Of a DNA stretch of 19,924 nucleotides, positions 14,468 through 19,924 are shown in pieces (position 1 is the stretch's first letter; each line of letters starts with the position of its first letter). This stretch comes from Gammaproteobacteria bacterium (lineage in GTDB: Bacteria; Pseudomonadota; Gammaproteobacteria; Chromatiales; Chromatiaceae). Both the position numbers and the translations under genes were made by a program. The DNA lies in contig JAGVUH010000170.1 of NCBI GenBank assembly GCA_019136395.1, positions 1 through 19,924 on the forward strand, read 5' to 3'. The notes beneath the pieces are model-generated. The model worked only from the letters and a program-made list of their open reading frames with translations. It made no database searches and was not told the origin of the DNA.

Positions 14468-15988
14468 TCAGCCCAGACTGAGCCTGTTGCGGGCGACACA
14501 GCGCCGCACCTGGGCGACGAAGCGTGCCGGCCAGTCAACGCCCCCCACATGGCGCAGATGGGCGTAACTGGCCACCAGGTTCTTGTAGAGGATGCCGTCG
14601 TGACGGCCATCCACGCCACTTCCCCGCAAGACCTCATAGCCATAGACCCAGTTCGGGTCCGGCGCGACGATGGCGGAATGGTGGAACTCGTGGGCGCGGA
14701 TCTCCTCCTCCTGATCAGGGCGGCGGGGCCAGGGGAAGGTCGCCAGTTCCCGCAGCCGGATATAACCCCGCCCCTGCGGGCGCTCGTGCATGGCCACGTC
14801 GGCGTCCAGGACCCCGCACAGCGGCACATAGTCCTCGCCCCAGCGCAGACCCCGACAGAGGTACATGAGCCCCCCGCATTCGGCGTAGACCGGACCGCCA
14901 GCCTCGATAAAGGCCTTCACCGCGGCGCGCATGCCGGAATTGGCGGACAGGGCGTGCATGCGGTATTCGGGGAAACCGCCGCCGATGAAGAGCCCCGCCA
15001 CCGGGGGTAGCTCCGAATCACGCACCGGGCTGAAGGGGATGAGCTCCGCCCCGGCGGCTTGGAGTGCCTCCAGGTCATCGGGGTAGTAGAAGCCGAAAGC
15101 CTCGTCCCGGGCAATCCCGATACGGACCCGTTCTCCCGGCGCCCCGGTCACACCTGGCACCCCTAAAACCCCGGGTCCTGCCACCCCAGGGCTGGAAGCC
15201 GTCAGGGCGGTGGTCGAGTCCGCCGCCAGCGGTGGAGAGGGGTCATCGGCCGTAGCCGACGCCAAGGGCGCACAAGGGCCAGCGGCCGGAAGCGGCGGCA
15301 GGGGCGGGTTGGCCGCCGCGATGACCAGGAGCCGATCCAGGTCCACCTGACGGGCGACCAGACGGCGAATGTCCTCGATCTGCTCCTCGGCCTCGCCACT
15401 CTCGGTACTGGGCATCAGCCCCAGATGGCGTTCCTCGATCCGGGGCCGGGACTCCCGGTGGATGGCCCCCAGCAGGGGCAGGTCGGTGTAGTGTTCCACC
15501 ACCCGGCGCAGGTTGGTCTCGTGCCGACTGCCGCCGACCTTATTGAGGATGAGACCGGCGATGGTCAGGGCCGGGTCGAAGGCCAGGTAACCCAGCAAGA
15601 GCGGCGCCAGCCCACGACTCATGCCCTGGACGTCCACCAGCAGGACGACCGGTGCCCGTAACAGCTTGGCCAGTTCGGCGTTGCTGTTGCTGCCGTTGAG
15701 ATCGGTGGCATCGAAGAGGCCGACATTCCCCTCGATGAGGCCCAGGTCGACCCCCACCATGCCCCGGGCAAAGGTGGTCTGGATCTCCGCCGGCTCCATG
15801 GTGTTGAAATCCAGATTCAGACAGGGGCGCCCGGCGGCCTGGCCCAGCCAGAGGGGATCGATATAGTCCGGGCCCTTCTTGAAGGGGCGCACCCGGTAGC
15901 CCCGACGGGTCAACTCCCGGCACAGCCCTATGGTCAGGGTCGTCTTGCCGGAAGACTTGTGGGTGGCGGAGATGTAGAGGCGGGACAT
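14468..15988 (-). CDS. dsrN: DsrN, siroheme amidase/cobyrinate diamide synthase homologue
   Basis: The 506-residue protein runs from ATG 15988. It is a CobB/CbiA-type glutamine amidotransferase. In the dsr context it amidates siroheme to the siro(heme)amide cofactor of the DsrAB sulfite reductase; this role is known for DsrN. The N-terminal ATP-grasping domain has a P-loop-like HKSSGKTTLTIG (10-21), then FKKGPDYIDP and LIEGNVGLFD. The C-terminal class I-like glutaminase domain has GLFIGGGFPEYR (332-343), AECGGLMYLC with Cys371 as nucleophile, HEFHHS (433-438) and SYAHLR (His477). Between the domains lies a low-complexity linker of about 60 residues (about 228-286), rich in Pro, Ala, Gly and Ser. 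It is 208 bases downstream of dsrP. Confidence 0.9.
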   Translation of the reverse strand: MSRLYISATHKSSGKTTLTIGLCRELTRRGYRVRPFKKGPDYIDPLWLGQAAGRPCLNLDFNTMEPAEIQTTFARGMVGVDLGLIEGNVGLFDATDLNGSNSNAELAKLLRAPVVLLVDVQGMSRGLAPLLLGYLAFDPALTIAGLILNKVGGSRHETNLRRVVEHYTDLPLLGAIHRESRPRIEERHLGLMPSTESGEAEEQIEDIRRLVARQVDLDRLLVIAAANPPLPPLPAAGPCAPLASATADDPSPPLAADSTTALTASSPGVAGPGVLGVPGVTGAPGERVRIGIARDEAFGFYYPDDLEALQAAGAELIPFSPVRDSELPPVAGLFIGGGFPEYRMHALSANSGMRAAVKAFIEAGGPVYAECGGLMYLCRGLRWGEDYVPLCGVLDADVAMHERPQGRGYIRLRELATFPWPRRPDQEEEIRAHEFHHSAIVAPDPNWVYGYEVLRGSGVDGRHDGILYKNLVASYAHLRHVGGVDWPARFVAQVRRCVARNRLSLG

Positions 15989-16021
15989 GCGCTACGGATT
16001 TCAGGTCCCTAAAGACGGTAA

Positions 16022-16051
16022 CGGGGATGGCACCCACGAGCGCCATCCCCG
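16022..16051. repeat. Perfect 10-base inverted repeat between dsrP and dsrN
   Basis: CGGGGATGGC at 16022-16031 pairs exactly with GCCATCCCCG at 16042-16051 across a 10-base loop. It lies about 34 bases before the dsrN start, so it could fold in the transcript leader of dsrN. No T-run follows in the sense direction. Confidence 0.7.
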
Positions 16052-16094
16052 CGCGGGGGGAATTTGACGTACCCGTTCAACCCCCCTCTCCCCA

Positions 16095-16119
16095 TCCCTC
16101 CCCCGCCAGGGGGGAGGGA
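16095..16119. repeat. Second 10-base inverted repeat between dsrP and dsrN (REP-like)
   Basis: TCCCTCCCCC at 16095-16104 pairs perfectly with GGGGGAGGGA at 16110-16119 around a 5-base loop (GCCAG). This kind of C/G-rich palindrome is typical of dispersed intergenic repeats in GC-rich proteobacteria; whether it is dispersed in this genome cannot be seen here. Confidence 0.7.
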
Positions 16120-16196
16120 GCAAGAGGGTCGGGGACTTGTGCCGCCGCGACCCGCCTCGGGCGCGAGGGGGCTGAACGAATACAGTTGGACCAGGT

Positions 16197-17412
16197 TCAG
16201 GCCTTGACCGCGGCGTGCGGGTCGATCTCCTTGTCGGCCAGGGACTCGGGGAGGAACTGCAGGGCCCGCAACCCCACCGCGGTGATGAGCATGGCCACGG
16301 CCACCCCGGAGGAATTCCGGAAGGGACGGGGCATAGGCGGAGATCTGCCCACCCACCCCATCGTGGAATCCGGATTCGAGCAGGGTCTTGTCGGGGAAGA
16401 GGCTCATGGGGAAGGCCTGGCCGCCGATGACGATGACGTAGAGGCTCGCCATTCCCCCCAGGATCACCAGGGCGCTGGCCCCGGCCAGCCAGCGCCGGTC
16501 CCGCCCCAGCACCGGATGCAGGATGATGCCGAAGGGCGCCAGCAGGCCCAGGAATACCCAGCCAAACCAGAAGGCGACGGTGTAGCGGCCCCCGCTGACC
16601 AGGTAATAATTAACCAGGTCATAATTCTTGGCGCCGTAGAGCTTGGTCAGGAAGTAGATGAGGATGAACAGCAGGACCCCAGCGATGAAGATGGCCATCA
16701 ACCCCTTGAGGCGGTTGAGGAGATAGGCCCCGATGGGCCGGTCATCCTGGGCGCAGGCGAACATCAGGACCAGGATGAAGACCGCCAGGCCGTAGAGGAA
16801 GGACATGACGATGAACATGGGCGCCAGCACCGCGGTGTCGAAGGCCTGGCGGGCGACGATGAAGCCGAAGATGGAACCCGTGCCCGTGGTCAGCAGCAGG
16901 CGCCAGGTGAAGGCCAGGGTGCCGGCGGTCTTGTAATAAGCCTTGAGACGCCGATCCATCATGGTCACCAGGTAGGCGACGACGATGGCGACGAAGCCCG
17001 AGTAGAGCAACACGTTCCAGGCGAAGATCGACCGGAAGTTGTAGCTGGTCATGGCCACGATCAGCCGGTCCGGACGACCCAGGTCCAGCACCAGCACCAG
17101 CAAGCCACCGATGAGCAGGGCGACCGCCAGCAGGCCGGAGAAGCGTCCCAGGGGCTGGTAGGGCGTCTTGCCGAAGACGGTACCGATACTGGCGAGGTTG
17201 AGGGCCCCGGAGGCGGCGACGATGAGGAAGATGGCAAAGAGGTGCGGCGTGCCCCAGACGATCTCGTTGGTCATGCCGGTGACCCAGTGGCCCTGGTGCT
17301 CCATGTACCAGAAGGCCAGGCCGCCGATACCGGCCACGCTCGCCAGGAGCGCCAGCAGGCCCCAGTAACGCTGGGGGGCCAGGTGCCATTCGCGGTAGAC
17401 GATTCGCTTCAT
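16197..17412 (-). CDS. dsrP: DsrP, NrfD-type membrane subunit of DsrMKJOP (frameshift near 3' end)
   Basis: DsrP is the polytopic membrane subunit that exchanges electrons between the quinone pool and the DsrO/DsrJ side of the complex. From ATG 17412 (GGGGGA upstream) the frame encodes about ten hydrophobic helices (for example YWGLLALLASVAGIGGLAFW, IFLIVAASGALNLASIG and WFGWVFLGLLAPFGIIL). After SLPEF, near 16313, the frame turns into nonfamily, arginine-rich sequence that would run to 16009. In the adjacent frame the normal end continues: GVAVAMLITAVGLRALQFL, then PESLADKEIDPHAAVKA and TGA at 16199-16197. The span 17412-16197 is one base more than 405 codons, so a single extra base between about 16304 and 16313 (near CCCC and GGAGG) explains it. 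It is either a sequencing error or a real mutation that would replace the last helix. Confidence 0.85.
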
Positions 17413-17430
17413 GTCCAGTGTCCCCCCGGG

Positions 17431-18231
17431 TCAGACGCCCGCGTAACGCACGCCCGTGTTCAGGGCGAGATTTTCCCGGAGTTGCCGGCTGGGCAGCTTG
17501 GCCAACGCCTGGCTCAGCGGACTGGCCGGATCCCTGAGGTCGCCGAAGAGGATGGCGCCATGACCCGCGGCGGCGCAGGCATCGGCGCAGGCGGTGGAGG
17601 CCTGGCCGTTATCCCGGCGATGGACGCAGAGGTTGCAACTCTCGACGCAGCCCTTGCCCCGGGGGGCCAGGGTCAGCTTCACCTCGACATTGGTGTGGAT
17701 GAAGGACCGCGCCTTGTAGGGGCAGGCCATCATGCAATAGCGGCAGCCGATGCACAGATGCCGATCGACCATGACGATGCCGTCGGCCCGTTTGAAGGAG
17801 GCACCGGTGGGGCAGACATCCACGCAGGGGGGGTGCTCGCAGTGCTGACACATCAGCGGCAGATTGCTGACCTTGCCGGTCAGGTTGTCCTGGACCTTGA
17901 CCTTGCGAATCCAGCGGGCCTCCTGCCGGTCCCAGAGGGCGGGGTCCGCCCCCTCGGGCATGGTCTGGAGGTCCAGGCCATTCTCCCGGTTACAGGCGGA
18001 GATGCAGGCGGTGCAGCCCTCAGCACACTTGGTAGTGTCGATGAGCATGCCGTAACGAACCTTGTCCGTCACGGGCTCGGCTCTGGGTTGCCCCGCTGCC
18101 GGGCCGGCGGGCGCGGCACTGGCGAGGGTGTGGAGCAGGACGCCGGGGGCAAGGGTGATGGTCGCCACCCCCGCGGCGGACCGCATGAAGCCACGGCGGC
18201 CCTGATCGATCGCTTCGCTGGGATTGTTCAT
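17431..18231 (-). CDS. dsrO: DsrO, periplasmic ferredoxin-like iron-sulfur subunit
   Basis: The 266-residue protein starts at ATG 18231, with GAGAAGGCG before it overlapping the dsrJ stop; an upstream in-frame start at 18372 lies inside dsrJ and is rejected. The N-terminus carries a twin-arginine export signal (GRRGFMRSAAG, then a hydrophobic stretch to about residue 40), so the folded protein is sent to the periplasm. Cysteine groups fit several cubane clusters: C69-x3-C73-x2-C76-x3-C80; C128-x2-C131-x4-C136-x3-C140; C160-x2-C163-x2-C166-x3-C170; and C195-x3-C199-x2-C202 with C215 and C219. DsrO passes electrons between DsrJ and DsrP in the DsrMKJOP complex. It is 13 bases from dsrJ and 18 from dsrP, consistent with one operon. 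Confidence 0.93.
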   Translation of the reverse strand: MNNPSEAIDQGRRGFMRSAAGVATITLAPGVLLHTLASAAPAGPAAGQPRAEPVTDKVRYGMLIDTTKCAEGCTACISACNRENGLDLQTMPEGADPALWDRQEARWIRKVKVQDNLTGKVSNLPLMCQHCEHPPCVDVCPTGASFKRADGIVMVDRHLCIGCRYCMMACPYKARSFIHTNVEVKLTLAPRGKGCVESCNLCVHRRDNGQASTACADACAAAGHGAILFGDLRDPASPLSQALAKLPSRQLRENLALNTGVRYAGV

Positions 18232-18244
18232 GTCGTTCGCCTTC

Positions 18245-18724
18245 TCAGCGGACTGTCGGCTGGGGATGACCAGGCGGCAGCCAGGTACCCGGGGCCACGC
18301 TCGGGGCCTGCGCCGCGCCACCACCGCCCTGGCCGGCGGGGCCCGCGACGGGGATGGTGGCATGGCAGTCAAAACAGTTCAGCCGCACCGCCGCGAACTC
18401 ATGGCAGGCGCCGCAGAACTGCCGCTCATCGTTGACGGGCACCGGCTGCCCGGTCGGGCCTGGGGCCACGTGGCAGGCAATGCATCCCGCCAGGCTGTGC
18501 TTGGTGGAGCGAATGCCTTCATGGACCGTCGCGTCGCGCTGGTGCTTGATCACCTCCATGTGATTGCGGCGCATGAAATCGGTCGGCTCCACGCAGCTTT
18601 GCGCCTGCGCGGCCTGGGATCCAGGGATCACGAAATTGCTCCCGCCGGCCTGGACCGCCAGGGCCAAGAAGGCCCCGGCCAGTCCGAGGAGGACGCGGCC
18701 GCCTGTGACAAGGGCACTTGCCAT
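18245..18724 (-). CDS. dsrJ: DsrJ, periplasmic triheme cytochrome c
   Basis: The 159-residue protein runs from ATG 18724, with GGGAGAAG as ribosome-binding site. The hydrophobic N-terminal stretch (about 7-26) is a signal or membrane anchor; A. vinosum DsrJ keeps it uncleaved. Three heme-binding motifs are present: CIACH (81-85), CGACH (104-108) and CFDCH (117-121). Cys44 in QSCVEPTDFMRRNHM matches the position of the cysteine that serves as an unusual axial ligand to one heme in DsrJ (His/Cys ligation), and nearby histidines (55, 61, 68, 76) can supply the others. The C-terminal tail is glycine- and proline-rich. It forms the periplasmic end of DsrMKJOP, 17 bases after dsrL and 13 before dsrO. 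Confidence 0.92.
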   Translation of the reverse strand: MASALVTGGRVLLGLAGAFLALAVQAGGSNFVIPGSQAAQAQSCVEPTDFMRRNHMEVIKHQRDATVHEGIRSTKHSLAGCIACHVAPGPTGQPVPVNDERQFCGACHEFAAVRLNCFDCHATIPVAGPAGQGGGGAAQAPSVAPGTWLPPGHPQPTVR

Positions 18725-18741
18725 CGTCTTCTCCCGGATGA

Positions 18742-19924
18742 TTACTCGCCAAGCCCCATCTTGATGTAGCCGGTGGGGCAGACATCGGCGCAGATATGAC
18801 AGCCGATACAGCGCGTGTAGTCGGTGGCGACGTAGCGTCCGGTGGTGTTCTTGCCCTTCTCGACGCGGTAAACGGCGTCCTGAGGGCAGAAGATGACGCA
18901 GTTGTCACACTCGAAGCACATGCCGCAGCTCATGCAGCGCTTGGCCTCGTCGATGGCCTCCTTCTCCGACAGTCCGATGACGCGCTCCTTGAAGTGACCC
19001 AGGACATCCTCGGCCGTCGGCACCTCTTCCTTGCGTAGATTGCGGGCGTGGTAACCGAAGTGGCCGAGGAAGAGCTCGTCGTGAGGGATGATCTCGGCGC
19101 CGGAACGGTCCTCGTAGTTGTGGATCGCCCAATTGCCGCCGGAGGTCCCGCGCATGTCGCCCCGCTCGGCCGGATCGAACTTCTCGGGGGCCAGGTGAGC
19201 CTCCTCCATCTTGCGCAACAGGTCGAAGTGGTGGACATCGACCTTGGGCCGACGGCTGAACTCTTCCTGGCGCAGGTACTCGTCGATGGAGTCGGCGGCC
19301 ACCGAGGCCTGGCCGATGGCGGTGGTCAGCAGGTGCGGGCGGATGATGTCTCCGGCGACAAAGTGGCCGGGCTTGTTTGGCACCTGGTGGAATTTGTCGG
19401 CGTTGATCAGGCCGCGACCATTGTCCAGGCTCTCCAGGCCGGTGAGATCGCCCCCCTGACCGATGGCGGAGACGATCAGGTCGGCCTCGATGACGCGCTC
19501 GGTCCCCTCGACGGGGATGGGACGCATACCGTCCATGGTGCAATCGCAGACCTTGAGGCCTGTGGCGCGGCCATCCGGCCCCTTGATCAGGGCGACGGGC
19601 ATGACACCATCCAGGATAGTGACGCCTTCGGTCAGGGCATCATGGACCTCGTGCTCGGAGGCGGTCATCTTCGTGCGGGGGAAGAGGGAGGTCAGGGTGA
19701 CCTCGGCCCCCTGGGCCTTGGCGGTGACGGCGGCGTCATGGGCGACGTAACCGTCATGAATGACGGTCTCCGGCAGGTCGGAGGGCTTGGCGTTCTCGAT
19801 GTGGCCGATGCGGCGCGCCACGGAGACGACGTCGATGGAGGTGTCGCCACCACCCACGCACACCACCTTGCTGGCGGTGACCTTCATGCGCCCTTCGTTG
19901 AAGGCCTTGAGGAAGGCAACGCCG
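18742..19924 (-). CDS. dsrL: DsrL, flavo-iron-sulfur NAD(P)H oxidoreductase (5' part outside window)
   Basis: The frame is open to the window edge; about 393 C-terminal residues of a protein of roughly 650 are visible, so the true start lies beyond 19924. DsrL belongs to the family of the glutamate synthase small subunit. It works with DsrAB in sulfur oxidation, linking it to NAD(P)+. Visible are a Rossmann motif (VVCVGGGDTSIDVVSVARRI) for NAD(P), LIVSAIGQGGDL, and HFVAGDIIRPHLLTTAIGQA for FAD. The C-terminal extension ends in two ferredoxin-type cysteine groups: CMSCGMCFECDNCVIFCP and CIGCHICADVCPTGY. The gene is first in the visible dsr block, 17 bases before dsrJ, as in A. vinosum (dsrMKLJOP). 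No disruption is seen. Confidence 0.92.
   Translation of the reverse strand, partial: GVAFLKAFNEGRMKVTASKVVCVGGGDTSIDVVSVARRIGHIENAKPSDLPETVIHDGYVAHDAAVTAKAQGAEVTLTSLFPRTKMTASEHEVHDALTEGVTILDGVMPVALIKGPDGRATGLKVCDCTMDGMRPIPVEGTERVIEADLIVSAIGQGGDLTGLESLDNGRGLINADKFHQVPNKPGHFVAGDIIRPHLLTTAIGQASVAADSIDEYLRQEEFSRRPKVDVHHFDLLRKMEEAHLAPEKFDPAERGDMRGTSGGNWAIHNYEDRSGAEIIPHDELFLGHFGYHARNLRKEEVPTAEDVLGHFKERVIGLSEKEAIDEAKRCMSCGMCFECDNCVIFCPQDAVYRVEKGKNTTGRYVATDYTRCIGCHICADVCPTGYIKMGLGE

Noticed and set aside
16022..16119. Palindromes read as rho-independent terminators
   Set aside because: The stems are strong but neither is followed by a T-run in the direction of dsr transcription.
16009..16196. Extension of the dsrP frame to 16009 as a real C-terminal tail
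   Set aside because: It is Arg-, Gly- and Pro-rich and crosses an intergenic palindrome, while the adjacent frame holds a normal hydrophobic DsrP end and stop.
16027..18435. 802-codon plus-strand open frame opposite dsrP and dsrO
   Set aside because: Its composition (Gln, Asp, Gly, His and Ala runs without domains) is that of an antisense shadow in GC-rich coding DNA. The minus strand encodes clear DsrP and DsrO with cofactor motifs.

Overview
The window most likely comes from a purple sulfur bacterium (Gammaproteobacteria, Chromatiaceae-like). The main reason is the right-hand third, a minus-strand dsr gene block in the order known from Allochromatium vinosum: dsrL (cut by the window edge), dsrJ, dsrO, dsrP, dsrN, dsrR, dsrS. 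The DNA is GC-rich throughout. The assignment to a group is inference from gene content and order; no marker gene such as rRNA is present.

Region 1 (1-6035) is accessory DNA. A complete IS1380-type insertion sequence occupies 1-1690 with near-perfect terminal inverted repeats. It has landed inside a minus-strand HNH endonuclease gene, whose 5' part survives at 1691-2248. Upstream of that gene lies a large DUF262/HNH protein of the GmrSD type IV restriction kind (2307-4268). Next come a possible small ORF (4344-4502), an Rpn-family PD-(D/E)XK nuclease (5529-4510), and a toxin-antitoxin-like pair whose PIN toxin looks like a remnant (6035-5600). All of these are on the minus strand. Together they look like a decaying defence or mobile-element island.

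Region 2 (6036-12472) is on the plus strand: a secreted alpha/beta hydrolase, a group II PLP-dependent aromatic amino acid decarboxylase, a NaChBac-type voltage-gated cation channel, and a membrane-PAS-GGDEF-EAL cyclic-di-GMP protein. The last is broken by a one-base frameshift and by a second junction where the end of the PAS domain is missing. It converges with dsrS, 23 bases apart.

Region 3 (12496-19924, minus strand) is the dsr block for oxidation of stored sulfur. DsrJ, DsrO and DsrP are the periplasmic cytochrome, periplasmic iron-sulfur and membrane quinone-reactive parts of the DsrMKJOP complex. DsrL is the cytoplasmic flavo-iron-sulfur oxidoreductase that works with DsrAB. DsrN makes the siroheme amide cofactor, DsrR is an A-type scaffold-like protein, and DsrS is of unknown function. 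dsrL-J-O-P are tightly spaced (13-18 bases). dsrN, dsrR and dsrS follow after gaps of about 200-320 bases that hold palindromes and short direct repeats. dsrP needs a one-base frame correction near its 3' end to give a normal C-terminus, so either the sequence has an error there or the complex is damaged.

No tRNA, rRNA, CRISPR array or phage structural gene was seen. The clearest signals worth a second look are the IS insertion into the HNH gene, the putative restriction/toxin island, the two frame-disrupted genes, and the repeats between dsr genes.
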